Assembly: GCA_947179485.1 (NCBI GenBank)
Contig: OX359249.1
Location: forward strand, 5,084,001 to 5,148,000
Direction of reading: 5' to 3'
Length of the DNA: 64,000 nucleotides
Source: Allacma fusca
Taxonomy: Eukaryota; Arthropoda; Collembola; Symphypleona; Sminthuridae
This document shows positions 10,207 to 23,543 of the stretch, piece by piece. The notes below the pieces were generated by a model, which worked only from the letters and a program-made list of their open reading frames with translations, had not been told where the DNA came from and did no database searches. How positions within the stretch are numbered: the stretch's first letter is position 1; each line of letters begins with the position of its first letter. The translations under genes and the position numbers were made by a program.

Positions 10207-13200
10207 TCACACAAAAATTGTATTCGATTTGGCTGCAATAGGGCTTCTTTGTCGCACGTCCAAACCAGGTGCCCAAAATGGGGGAGGTCCATTTTCTTTG
10301 AAACGACGTTGATAGTCTAAACTCCTATCCATCTTCCGTTGCTAAGAATACGAAAGAGACAAAGATTACATTTCGTTGTACCATATCATAAAAATATATT
10401 GGACGTACCTGAATGGTCTGACGCCATTTGTCTGCAGCATGTCGAGCTACTTCCAACTGCCGTTGACGCTTCAGTTGGTGCTTCTTATAAAATATTTCAA
10501 TCAGGATAAGAACTAGACCTCCAGCAATACCTGTAAAGTAAATTATTTGATTCATACGTCACAGTGTTACAAACAAGTTATCACAACGGTTCAAAACAAT
10601 TTCAAGATTTTAGCTTTTAAGAAATGTTTTTATATTTAGTCTAAAAATTCACTGCGAAATTACGCAAACAATTTTGTTCGTAACCTTTTTTAAAAATACA
10701 GAAACAATTGTTCATGAGTACTAAAACCATACTCCTAAGAATAATTACGCCTTGTATGAATTAACCGTACTGCTTACATAAGATAACTTATTACAATGAA
10801 AAGCAAATTTATATCAAAATGGTTCCAGCTTTATTTGCCTTATGGTATGTCTGTATGACGTATCTCGTGACTTTATTTTTTTTTACTACTTTTAGTATAA
10901 AAACAGCACGGATATACGAACACGATAAGCTTATGGGGGAGAAATAAAAACACCTAAGTATGAAAAGTAATATCAATTTTTGACATATTATAACAGTCGC
11001 ATATGCGAGAGAGTAGAGTATTATAAACAGTGTATATCAAAAAAAAGAAAAAATACTATTATAGCATATAGGACTACTATCGTTTAGAGCATTTCATTGA
11101 GATCTTCATCGGAGTCGCCAGGTGATCCTCCAGCGTACTTAGTTTCTAAACCTCCATTTGCTCGGATTTTGTCCAAGCAGTAGCTAACCATTTCTTCTCT
11201 TGTGAAAGGATACTTAGAGAATTGTCTTTCTTCTTCGTCTTCATCGTCATTGAGACCCATGTGACCAGTGAAGACAACCTGCGACAAGAATCATAATAAA
11301 AAATAAATGTGAGACTCATATGTTCATATTTTTTTGTTAATTATAAAACATGCTTACCCTTGGACGGAAAGGTCCTCCTTTGCTCAACTGTTTAAAGGTG
11401 TGGGCCTGGACAGAGTTATGTTGCAACATTTTGTTTGCCTTCCCCTCGTTTATTAATTTCTGTATTTCCATAACTGTTTTCTTGTGCTGCCATTCATCCA
11501 CTTGATGCTCCAGAACATTTAAGCATAACAACATATTTAAAGGATTAATTCCCATTTTGTTTCCTGTGAGGTTAAGCAAATAGAAAATTATCATACTAAT
11601 AAGTATTTGAATTTGAAGAATGCCTCATCCAAGTAGATGTATCTACACGTGGACTGTACTACAACTACAATACTAAGTTCTTGCAGGCACTGTTCTCAAA
11701 CTAAGATTCATGTATTCTAGAGCGTTCTAGGTGACCCTATAGTTAACAATGTTAACATACGATTTTAGTAAAAGCCTTGGACACTTACCAAGTAGTCGAA
11801 CAACTGGGGCATTTTCGCATTTGGCTGCCTCGAAAACTGTCTGAACCCCACTAACCAGATTGACCATATGATTTTCAGAAGTCTTCATCTACAAAAATTC
11901 AGAATCCAGCCAAATATGCCATTAGTGCAAAAGGATGATATATATGATTCTTTATATTGAAAAAATATCTCCATTGGAGCTTTTCTACTGCACAACAAAA
12001 TACAACTGTTGCAAATATAATGCATTGAAATATTTGAAAATATCACCTCGTCTTCAAATGTCATTCGGATTTTCTCCTTCTTAGTGACGTCATTGACTAA
12101 CTCATTTAAAATAGCTTTCTCGGCTTTCTTCCTCACGTTGAACACTTGAGCATGGTACTCAATATCCTTCTGTAGCTGAAGCACGGTCGCTTTGAGAACC
12201 ATGATCTCATTGTAGATGTCCATCAAGTATTTGACATGAGCGAAATTTTTTTGTTCTTGTGTTCTATAAGTACTGAGAAGCGTATCCAGATCCCGAGTAT
12301 TTCCAAGCTGCAGAACTTCTCGGAAAGATCTTTTATAATTGACCAACACAGTTTCTAGATTGCGGAATTTTGAAGCAAATCGTCTCTGTTTTCTTGCCCA
12401 ATCTGGTTCAATTAAATTCCTATTGCGGTTTTTCGTCTTTATAAAATTGTTATTTCTCTCATCCTGATGAATTAATCGTTGCAGATCCTTGATTTCTAAT
12501 ACATGCAGCCTAGAATCCCGATCATTTCGAGTTACCAAAGTTTTTATTTTCAATGCAGAATCATCCCTTGAGTCATACCGACGAGTAGTGTTTTCCGTAA
12601 CCTTATTCATCATTGATTTTGTCTGAAAAAAAGAGTATACTGTTTGAAAAATAAGCAATTATAAGATTAACATTAAAATTAATCCAAGACGCTCATGCAA
12701 AACGAGTCCGTCTACGATCTAATTGTATAATGAATTGAAGAATATAGTTTAAATACCTCTGCATAAGCCTGTTTGTACCATCTTTGTCTAAAAAAGAATT
12801 TCGTTCGAGCGAGTAAATACTCACTGATTTCATGTCGCATGAGGTGATTTATGTGACACCGGGAATTATAAGCTCTCGTTAGCCAATATAGTCGATTTTT
12901 ACATCTATCAGCAATCCTTTCCAACATGTCTGCAGAGACAGATCGCCCAAACAAAGACTGCATTTTTAATTTCTGTTGCACAATACGTTTAACAATTTTA
13001 TCTAATTGCTGTTCAATCTCAAAGACTTCGTCCAGATGTTCTTCCATGGACATTCGGTACTCATTATAATTCTTCAGTATGATTTCCACAAAATCTCCGG
13101 TACCCTTGGCCAGATTTCGAAATCTCGTGGAATTCGCTATCAAGAGATCCGAGCGGAGGTTATCTTTTTCAAAAAGCAACTGTCTCGCAATGGCCTTCTG

Positions 13201-16200
13201 CCGACCCAGCTTGCCAGAAGTGTCATTATCCAAGTTGGGGGAACGAGCATCCCCACCCAACTGTCGGTACTTCCGCTGTAGACGAAGCAACTCTTGCCTT
13301 TGAAGTTTTTCGAAATTTCTCACATTCTCATCCACTTCAACAACATTTCCACAGTGTGTCTTCCCCATTGTCTAATTGTTCTTATATTTGTTTTTGATTA
13401 CAATTAAATTACCAAGTAGGTTGACTCTAGTACATAGAAGGTACCTACCTTAAAACAATCTTGGTAACTTATTACCTACTAACTACCAAGTGTTCTAATT
13501 CAGTTTCATGTTACTATAATTTTGAAATCAATCTGAGGTTACAAATCTCTGGAATCAACAAGGCTGGAACCTTTAAACGTTACAAAATACCTATGTATTA
13601 CTGTATATCTACATACATAAGTATTATCCAAAATATTATAATGGGCTAGAAATTATTAACCTTTCTTAACATAAAGACAGCAGCGAACATTCAGCATGTC
13701 TTTAGGTTTCATTACTTCCTATTAAAATTATATTTCTTTCTGTTTTTGCAACAAAACTATAAGTAAGTTTATTTTACTAACCACACACCGTCTAATTAAA
13801 CAAAATTAAGTAAAATGTTTACGCGAATATTTGCTGCCATAAGAACCAGAAGCAATAAACTTGAACTAAAATGATAAACTGTAACATTCGTTCTAACAAC
13901 AAAATTGTCCCTCTGCTCCCTGATTAAATAAAATTAGCGTACCTGCAGCGATGAGAATGAAGGCGTCGTCCATATTTTCCAAGCCAAGTGTTGTAGGAAT
14001 CTTCTCTTCCGTTGGGCAAGCCTCAGGTCGACTATTTGGATCTGGTTCTGGATTTATGATCCACTTCTTATCAAGTTGCTCCATAAATCCACCTGAAAAA
14101 GATTAGCCAATTAAGGTATTACTTAAAAAATATTTATAACACTAAAAATATCACCACGGTTGTCAAAAAGTTGCTTTCTTTAAGTTCTTCCGGTTCTACA
14201 TTTAATTTAAATCTAAACACAAAAATTACGTCTATCAGTCACTCATGTTTGCAATTACTTTCATGAAATTCGAGAATTTCGTGAGTAACGTCATTGGACC
14301 AGGGAGAGCCTTTCTGAAGCCCTATGGCATAGCCCGACCGTCCAAACAACTCTCCCGAAGTAATCAATTCACAATTTTGAGCAGCTTCGTATTGCAGTCT
14401 GGAACTATCCCAAATGAATGCTTGCAGCGTGCTGTAAACATCAATTCAAAATACATATTTATAACCACAGACGGGTACGATGAAAATGCTTGAAGGTATG
14501 CTTGAGATGAAACCCTTGAAAATATGCTTACCCCTTTTTTATATCGTCAATGGCGGCCTGAGCAGTATCATAATTTCTCCTTTCCATGACTCGGTACATA
14601 TTGGACAACTCCACCTGGCGCCGGAAGTACATGTCCACAGCGGAACCCTTGACCGTCGAATAATTAAAATTTTCGGTTGGATTTCGCAGCTGAAAAAATT
14701 AATAATAACACTTAGAATTCATATTCGTATCTTGAGATCGCCCTATGATAGAAAATGAATAATTTTTTAATCTCTCAATTCTAACCCGATTGTCATGAAT
14801 GCCTGAAAAAATGGTTTTAGGGCGGTCGAGCACAAGGAAAGCGGCCAAGTTAGCAGTATATGAAGCTACAATGATCATTGCAAACCCAGCCCATACAATA
14901 CCTAAAACCCGGGCAGCGAAACTTCTAGGGGTTCCTGCGAAATCCCAAATTCAAACCAATTCAGATTGTTACATTCCAAATTGTACATAATAAATGTAAA
15001 ATTTTTGTAGACTAATTGGTACTAAACAAGTTAAATATGGACATAAAAATAATCACACTAATAGATAATTACTTAATATACATCAAACTAAATCAGGCAA
15101 CAAAGGTTATGGAAATCATATTTAAAGTGATAAAAACATTAAATAATTTGTATCTACTGGTAAACGGTAAACTGTATTAAATACGCTGATAATAATAATA
15201 CACCGTGTATCCTCAAATCAGCAAATTGCCTCTTACAATAATTGCACGGAGTTACTCTTATAATGAGAAAAATTATTTTCTTAAATGAGAATGACTAAAT
15301 TTGCCCACACAGAGACAATACTCTGATACGACAAGGATCCTCTTTGTAATCTATTCACAATCAGTTCACTGTACTGGATAAAATGAAATGTAATTATTTA
15401 CCTTCACCAATGCCACTGTTGAGCAGTACACCCCAAGCGAACCAAATAGCTGACGACAGATTTAAAGCATCTTCTTCAGTGCCATCCATATTGGCAAGTC
15501 TATAACGACCAAATGGAGAGAAGCGATCCAGCAAATACAGCACAAGTGCCACAACGTGAACGGACAACATTACCAGGATCCACAAATTCCCTCGGAACGG
15601 TTGCAAGAAAGAAACTAGTGTGGGTTTACGAGGTGCCTATAGAGTATTGTTAAATATTACGTAAATTAAATTTTTAATACTTTCCGTGGAATGTTAATGG
15701 TTATAGATGACTAAAATGAACGAACCCTTTTGACCAGAATGGTAATTCCTTGGTACTTAAAAGGCTTGCTAAATTCTATTGCTTGTGCTCTCTCTGGGTT
15801 GATAGTTAAAGGGGCCACGATCATGTCAGCTCTTTCATTCACTAATTCCGCTATTAACCCCGTCCACTCTTTTTTGTCTATATAGAAAAGTCATACATAA
15901 GTGTGATCGCATAATGTTGAAAAGTATCAATAAAATACTATTTAGTAGATCAACATAGACTTACTTGTTCCATTTTTAATGAGGTAGCTACCAAACTGAC
16001 CGTCTGGAGACAGAGTCAAGGTAGATGTGAAATTCATTTTCAACCGAAGCTGCTTCAACAAGTCAATGCAATAGCCTCGGCAGCAATACATAACAGGAAC
16101 TAGGATAGTAAGAATAATAATTCGAATTTGACTACAATACTCGCGGCAAGGACTGTCATGTTAAATAAATTATATTACATTATTATTATTATTATTATTA

Positions 16201-19200
16201 TTAAAGGAAATTAGATATGAACATTTAAGAACCTACCAGGCTCCTCAGTTGTGTTAAAATGTGGACAAGGTTCTTCATCCCCTTTATTGCACTCCGCCTC
16301 CGAATCAACCTTTCTTACGAATACAAATGGGGTTTCTTCAATGGTTAAAATCTGTACAAACAACCACGGTGCTTTAATTGGTTACGGACTGTCCCGATAT
16401 TAATTTACTAGAGCAACAAACATTAGAAATGGAAATATTGAAATAAATTTATACCCGCAAATGCTTCGGAATCATCACACCCGCTGGTTGTCGTCTCTCC
16501 CCTCCCGGCCAAATGATTGCGCTATCGTTAATACTTAGATCCATCTCCCCTTTTTCCTGCCAAGGAATTATAAATAAGATGAAAAAACGAATATATAATT
16601 ATATTTAGATGTATAAGTAATACTTATACATAACAAAACGTAGTATTTTTTTAACATTGCAAATTTTCCGTCATTTTGAGTTAAGTAAGAATTTACAAAC
16701 TTTAGAGTATAGATATGTGCCAATGGAGGTTAAACTCTTCCTGGGGTAAACATTAATGACGTGGTATTCGGCATTAATGCGGTCTCCACTTTCATCAAAC
16801 GCTACTTTTCCTGTCTCGCCATCCAAAAGTTCTTGTTTTTTGATGTACCTTTTTCAAAAAAATATTGGTAATCATACATACGAATCTCATAAAAGCGAAT
16901 ACATAAACAGAAAGATAGATCGAGGAACGCTTCCATTTATATTATTTATAAATGTTCAAATGAATGAACATCAATTCAGGATAAAATCTCCACTATCTTA
17001 CTCAAATAGCTTCTTTCCTGTATCCCAAGTGACGCCAGAGGTGCTACAGTCTTTTGGTGCCTCCGTAATGTTATCTTTGCTGTTCATTTCCTTGAGAGCC
17101 GCAGCTAGAACATGCCTATTGAAATGCAAAAATATTTTACATAAACAATTCTTCAGAGTAAAATGAAAGTTGGAAGATTGTCTAAGATTACAGGCTATCT
17201 TTAATATGGGCGGTCTCATTATCCGCGTTGAGGAGCTTGAGTCCAAGTGCTCCAACTGGAATTTCTGAGGACTGTAGAAGCTGCTCCGTAACTAGCCAAA
17301 CGTGACCACCATCCGTAAGATTTAGCTGCCCTGCGGCTCTAAAAATTGCATCAGCGTCCGCGAGGCTGATGACACAAAAAAGTTATTTATTAGTATTATT
17401 TTGCATTATATTCAAACATAAGTTTTGGCCAAGTCTCAATACAACTTCCGGTTTTAAAACAAATCATTCAAATTCGCTCATTTGTTTTTTTGGCTTATTG
17501 GTAGTTGAAGCCGTTGAAGGTTGCAGTTCATGAAAACATTCATTTAATATATGGCGGTATGATTTTTAAACAGTGTTTTTTTTACCTGGAGTACAGTAAA
17601 TAAACTCTGGCCTGGGCATTCTCCAGCTCTCGTAACTTATCTATATAGTTCTCAGCTCCAGGCTCTAACTCTACTACTTGTTCAATCTACAAAGTAAAAA
17701 AATTTAGAAAGCATAGCCAATACTCAATATTCTTAGAAGAGCATCATCATTTGAAATAATTTTAAATTTGACTATGTAGTAATGGTGGAAATAATTTTGA
17801 GTGACTGGAATCATTAATGGTTTCATTCTGTAACATTAAATTGTAATTTATGTAAAATCATGCTTCACAGTGTTACGAACCTTGATTTCAATATCATCTT
17901 CCAAATTCTGAGCGTTGGTTTGAAATCTCCCTAGGACAGATCGACCGTCCGTATCAGACGAATGTAGGAATATAACTTTTTTGTATTGGAAGTTCTTTAG
18001 AATCTCAACCCATACATCTGCCTGATGAGAGTAAGGAGGAACGGTACGGAGGAATGAGACGTGAATGTTCTGAAATAATTTGGAAACGTTGGATTTTTTT
18101 TCATTATGAACCAGAAGTTCAGTAATCCCACAACTTGAATGTAAAAATATGGAATATATAAGAATAAGAATATATATATTCTGTATATCTAACCAAATAT
18201 AATATATATTCACAAACATAATATAACCATAAATTGTCAACTAGTTGACAATTTAGGCTCAGGTCTGAAAAAACGTTTAAGAGCAGACATTCTAAAAGTG
18301 AAAGGAAGGTACTTTATCAGAAAATGCAGAGTCCCTGGACGATATCCCAATGACAGGGATATGATAAAAACCGGACGTGTACGACACAGCTGCTGGTGAC
18401 AAGTCTCCAATTGGTGGGTGAGACACTACCACTGCGTAAACCTGTAACAGGGAAATTTTGGCGTCAAAATACCGCTGTGCACGCTAGAAATGGGCCCGAA
18501 AAAAAATGTCTCCCTTCCTAAAGTATAAAAGCAAGTGAGATAAACCGTATATCATTGTACCAAAGTTCTTGTGTAATATATTTTGTATGACTAGGTCTAG
18601 TTTCTGGTTACACTGATGAAGGATACCAGGTCGGAAAAAGATTGGAAAAAATCGACCATCAGACTCATTTTATAAGCAAAAACGAAATGCCCTGCAAAAA
18701 TCCTAATTTGGTCAACAGCTCTGGACAACTTTGGGCCGAAACTCTGACCCAGCAAATAGAAATTTTGAGGATCCCCAAATATTCTTTCGGAATGGGGTTA
18801 GTTACATATTTATAGCACATTAAGTAGAGCGACGGAAACAATGTGATCGCGAGTCCCAACCCATTGATTAAAATAATTTGAACTAGAATGGTTCCCGAGG
18901 ACAGACCTGTTTCTTGATCAAGTGGTCACACACATTAATTGCTGTTCGGATAGGGTTCGGGTCCATTTGAATATGCGTTGCAAACAAAGCTATGCCTCTT
19001 GTAACGTACTGGTGTTTCAGGTTCAGGTGCTAAAAATTAAATCCGAAAAAGATGCAAATAAGCTGGGTTAGTAACTCGTGGAATGAGACTTCCAATAGAG
19101 GTGTACAATAATATTGTATTGTTTTTAGTTTATACGTTACCTTAATAACTGTGACGAAATGTCCTTCGGAGTCATTGTTGGAAAGTACTCCACCAATTTG

Positions 19201-19317
19201 GTACGTTTGAGGATTGGTTGGTGTTCCGTCGTAAACACTAACGTCACTTGCAAGACAAACGTAAGTTAAAATTAAAAACCAAACAGAAACCAGTAACTTC
19301 ATTACGGGATTCCACAT
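10207..19317 (-). CDS. Nmdar1: Glutamate receptor, NMDA type, subunit 1 (GluN1), 19 exons
   Basis: Exons: 19141-19317, 18907-19029, 18313-18441, 17881-18069, 17586-17686, 17192-17365, 17002-17115, 16701-16848, 16455-16556, 16237-16351, 15965-16099, 15726-15877, 15402-15636, 14786-14934, 14532-14689, 14259-14431, 13943-14092, 10409-10530, 10207-10341; about 926 residues, the usual length. This is the obligatory glycine-binding subunit of NMDA receptor channels. A signal peptide ([18 protein letters not shown]) is followed by the amino-terminal domain ([15 protein letters not shown]), the S1 lobe ([17 protein letters not shown]), the M2 pore with the N-site Asn ([11 protein letters not shown]), M3 with the gating motif [16 protein letters not shown]2 ([19 protein letters not shown]), and M4 (FILIAAG / [17 protein letters not shown]). 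The C-terminal tail is short and ends in TIFV, possibly a class II PDZ ligand (inference). Translation could also start at the second Met (19302). Intron 17 contains another gene. Confidence 0.96.
11084..13368 (-). CDS. Outer dynein arm docking complex/CCDC63-like coiled-coil protein, 5 exons, nested in the NMDA receptor gene
   Basis: Exons: 12757-13368, 12047-12622, 11789-11888, 11358-11563, 11084-11278; about 562 residues, close to CCDC63-type proteins. The product is almost entirely helical and charged: long coiled coils in exon 1 (from [20 protein letters not shown]) and exon 2, then a more compact C-terminal part with a very acidic tail. ODAD1/CCDC114 and CCDC63 proteins attach outer dynein arms to axonemal doublets. 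In an arthropod, sperm flagella or ciliated sense organs would be the likely site; this is inference. The whole gene lies in the 3.4-kb NMDA receptor intron between 10531 and 13942, on the same strand. The family call rests on recognition of the N-terminal arrangement and length; the exon structure is firmer than the paralogue name. Confidence 0.78.
16171..16203. repeat. (ATT)n microsatellite in an NMDA receptor intron
   Basis: About ten uninterrupted ATT/TTA units inside intron 10, between the exons at 16099 and 16237. Confidence 0.85.
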
Positions 19318-20047
19318 TTTTCAATTTGGTTATTTCTGTGCAGGAGTCTTTTAAGTTAAAAAAATTAGACAATGACTCTCAAACTTATTTCTCCCTGTCA
19401 TGTTTACATGCTCGAGTATGGGTAGTCAATTTTATTACTGGCAATCATTGTTTCGTTAAAAATTTAATTTCCAAAATATGAAAGAGGATATCTTCCAAAT
19501 AGATATTTCACATTAGCTCGGTATAATATTAGTGTACAGGACTTGCGAGATGAGTGACCCAGTATGAAACCGAATTCGCGCATGTTGCTCTACTAAGTAT
19601 TGGAACGACGGTTTCGCACATCTTCAATAAATCTTTGTGCTAGAAACATCTACACGTACGTGCACGTCTTCCTTCTACATATTGCAATTGCTATGAATCT
19701 ACTGAAGACTCGGAAAACTCTGGATTCGACTCCGACCATCCTCTTGAATCAGGCGATCGATATGTATAGAATTTTCACATGCAAGTATATAGTCTGCTGC
19801 GGATCTTGTCAGTTCTTTTGCCAAGATAATTACATCTAATCTACTGCTGCCATATCTACATTATTGTTCATGTCACATTATGTAGTATTAACTTATTTAG
19901 CACCGCACCGGTAATTATTTATAAGATGACTTCTATCTGTGTATTATACCTGCAATAAAACATATGTACACGGAATCGTATTCAGTCTTAGTAAGTCCAG
20001 TATTTCTTAATTTCCTGTACTTACAAAAAATTATAACTTTATTGATA
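19318..20047. other. Intergenic between NMDA receptor start and SUPV3L1 stop
   Basis: About 730 bp with no supported gene. It should carry the NMDA receptor 5' flank and the SUPV3L1 3' untranslated region, both on the minus strand. Short frames here lack recognisable motifs. Confidence 0.5.
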
Positions 20048-23000
20048 TTATGAATCGTCTTTTTCAAATCTGGAGGCTTTTTCAGATTTGTTTAACAAAC
20101 GAGTTATATTGAAAACTCCTATTTGAATTATTCCGTCCAGTTCCTTTTGAGTGTCCCGGACTAGCTGTTGATCTGGGAATAAGTCCTGGAAACGATAACT
20201 GAAATACAAAAAAAATAAGATTGAGACAGTTACATTATTTATTGGTAAGCATACATCTTTTAAGGACTAAGGAGAAACATTACCTTAGCCACAGATACAA
20301 ATCAAGGACGTCAAACACTGCCTCTAGTTCCACTAATTGGGTAATAGTTTCCGGAGCTTCGAATGGCCATCCAATATGTTGACATAACCATTCAAATGTT
20401 ATCGGTTCGTTTTTGCTGTACTGCCGAGCAAACTGAAAGTCAAAAATAATTTAAGGATTTGTCCATAAAAGCACAATTCTTACATTATGTTTATATTTGC
20501 AATATATACATTATACAAGAATTATTAAAAGCTGTAGTTAGGCATCTAACCTTATTAAACATGGCACAAACAAAGGGCATCTTTCGACTTATTGGGGCAC
20601 AACAGAAAACATATCGAGCCCGCAGAGGCAGAGGAATATGTTGGATCATATCTGCTAGATATTTAAAATCTCCAACAAGGCACATGAAATACAAGGAGTC
20701 ATCCACTGTGCATAATGTTACGAAGATGTCCTGCAAGGAAATACATCATAAATAGTTATGAATTTCGCTTACACACGTATTAATACAATTCACAAATAAT
20801 TTGTTAATTTTGGAGTGATGACAAATAAAAATGTACCATAAGGTTCGACAATGTAGCGTTGGGCAAATGGTAAGCATACATTTCAATTTGGTCAGCAGTA
20901 GGGTGAAGACCGGCTTTGATGAGTTGATCTGGCGCGTTTTGCAATAGGTGGGTCAGAGTAAGCAAATCATCCTTGCGATAAGTTGTTACGTACCCTTCAG
21001 CAAAATGAGTGCCGAATCTTCCAGCTCGTCCGGCAATTTGGAGTGCTTGGGAGGTTGAAATGAGGGTAATTTCCGTCTCTCCTTTCTCATTTATGCTCGG
21101 TTTTGTCAAAGAATAAAAAATAATACGACGAATACTCAAATTCAAACCCATGCCAATAGCATCAGTTGCAACTAAGATTTTACAAGGATGTTCTGGGTCA
21201 TTAAATTTCTTAGCTTGAGCTAATTTTGTTCCCGGTGGTAATCCTCCATATATAACAGCTACCTGATGACCCTTTTTCTCAATTTGTCTTGAAACAGAAT
21301 AAATGTCATTTTTGCTAAAACAAACAACACAGTCCCCAGCTTGAACATTATTAAGAGACTCTAGAGCTCTCTTCTCAACGTCCAGATTGGTGAGACGCTT
21401 GTAAGTCCGAATTTCAGTTTCCTCTCCCGTTGTCACTAATATATTTCTGACTAGTTCAATCGCAGCAGGTTCGCCACATAAATGGACTTCCTCAGCCACC
21501 ACACCCAATAGCGCTCGTGTCCAAGCCCAACCTCTTTGAGTATCTTTTAGCATCTGAATCTCATCAATAACTGCACATTCATCTACATTTAGGAGAAAAT
21601 TAATCATTCCATAAGAATTAAATTAAAAATCTTACAAGCGAATTAATACATATCTAATAACAAATTATGCCTTACAGGGTGTAGTGACAGATGTCATCTC
21701 GACAGTACAAGCGACATGATTAGATGGTACTAGTTTGTCTGGGCTGGCAAAACTTCTTTCTTCACCTGTGACTAAATCGCAACTAGTGCCCTACGAATAA
21801 AGAAAAACGGTGAATGAATGAGCACATTTATTTTTACAATGAGAAAATGCTACTGCACACTAATCATACCTTCTCATTCGCTTTTTGGTAAACTTCTACA
21901 GCCAAAAGTTTCAGTGGGCCACAATAAACCCCTGATTTCGAAGTCATAAATCTTTCTAAAGCATGATAAGTCTTTCCACTATTTGTTGGTCCAGCATGAA
22001 AAATGATTTTTCTCTTGATTGCCCGAGCTTCAGGGTACCTATCAATGCAGTACAAGTCAATTAAAACAAAGCAGAACATGTCTAAAACCTATTTTTGCAC
22101 AACTGAGACTTACCAATTAGCAGGTGAACGTAGATCACTGATTTTCTTCAGGTCATCCATGCACTCCAAGTGTGGAAAAATCTGCTTGGCGTGCTGGATA
22201 AAATAAGGGAATAAACTGTCTACATGTGCAGCTCCTTGGATTACATCGCTAAATACTACATGGATTTCCACAGGTAAACTTTCTGACTCCAAGCACAATT
22301 TCCTGAAACTAATGAAGGCTTGATGGAAGAGGTAATCTGTAAACAAAAACGAAATATATTTTTCACACAAACCTTAAAACACTATTGTATAATTCATACA
22401 AGAAAATTAAATACTACAAAAGGGTATTTAAAATGCTTAAGTAGCGAACTCTCCAAACAACAAAAGTAAATAAAACACAACTTTACTTCGTGTTTCTAAA
22501 TATCTTTTACATCGGAGCTGCATTCAAGTTCAAGTCAAGTTCTAGCCAAGTTGAATTTCACTTTACACATATTTAGCTTGTTGGCTCAAGTAAGTTCAAG
22601 TAAAATTGCATGTCAAATGCAACTTTGGTGTCTGATATAGCCTCAAAACAGAAATCATGTCATAATACAAAGTTTTAGTAGATTCCGCACAATGAGTTTA
22701 TTTCACATCCAAATTCAAATAGAGATCATGCTCTGGTTGTACGTACATAATTGGAAAGTTCAGTGCTGAATAATCCAAACTGAATATTTACTTCCTGGAA
22801 CTTATTTAGTTTCATTTATCAGACCATGGTTGGAATACAGAAGTTAAAGTCCAAAATATGCAGTTTCAGTCATTTAAGTTCCGCTCAACTGGTCCCTAAC
22901 CATGAGATTCTCAAGACGAGAATGCAGCTCCGTTCTACCAAATACCGGGTATCGCTTCTCAAGATAAGAATAAATAACTATTAGTATCATATTAACATGT

Positions 23001-23543
23001 AAATTTAGGAATATTGATCTTCTCTTTACTGTCCAGTCCATATTCCAAACTCAGCAGCTTAATTTCACTCCTCCGGAAAAATTTATTGAGGGTTTTCAGA
23101 ACATCCTGTTTATTTAATTTCCCCGTGAGTTCCACTCCAATAGCTGCATGCTCCTCGGGTATGGGCTTCACCGTCAATGGCACAAACAAATGTGAGACTT
23201 GTGTTTTTTCTTCCCTCCCCGTAAATTCGCCCGGACGTGACCTTCCAGTCGCCTTGCTCTCGGTGGTCCGACTCTCATTTTTTGATTTGACCTTACGTTT
23301 ATCACTATGCAATTGGCTACTGCCGTACAAAAATCTATGACTAACTAGAAGATTCCCATTTAACAATTTTCGACTAATTATTCTAGTACTACGGCCTAGG
23401 TCAGTTCTAGCGGTTTGCGGGAAGCACCTAGGGAAGCCAGATCTGGCCCTTTTTTGAACCAAGTCCGTGATCCTCGAGCTGACCAAAGTTTGAAATGAGC
23501 TTCTTCTACAAACATCGCTAGCAGTCTTCAAATAACACAACAT
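20048..23543 (-). CDS. SUPV3L1: Mitochondrial ATP-dependent RNA helicase SUPV3L1/SUV3, 8 exons
   Basis: Exons: 23030-23543, 22114-22336, 21870-22038, 21676-21790, 20837-21582, 20551-20730, 20284-20432, 20048-20198; about 748 residues against 786 in human. SUV3 unwinds RNA in the mitochondrial matrix and works with polynucleotide phosphorylase in RNA decay. The Arg/Ser-rich N-terminus looks like a mitochondrial presequence and has no acidic residues in its first part. Then come the SUV3 N-terminal helical region ([26 protein letters not shown]), Walker A ([11 protein letters not shown], near residue 260), [22 protein letters not shown], the DEIQ motif (VIDEIQML), and the C-terminal RecA lobe ([22 protein letters not shown]). 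Exons 6 to 8 carry the SUV3 C-terminal helical domain. It starts at the first ATG of the open exon. All key helicase residues are present, so it should be active. Confidence 0.95.
22508..22645. repeat. CAAGTT-rich repeat fragment in SUPV3L1 intron 1
   Basis: GAGCTGCATTCAAGTTCAAG and following CAAGT-type words resemble the left end of the nested hAT element at 25727 (CAGAGCTGCGCACAAGTAC). It is probably a decayed or divergent relative. No clear right end or target duplication was found. Confidence 0.4.

Noticed and set aside
14245..14990. Plus-strand ORFs over the NMDA receptor exons
   Set aside because: Antisense shadows; the minus strand encodes ligand-binding and M3 motifs with matching splice phases.
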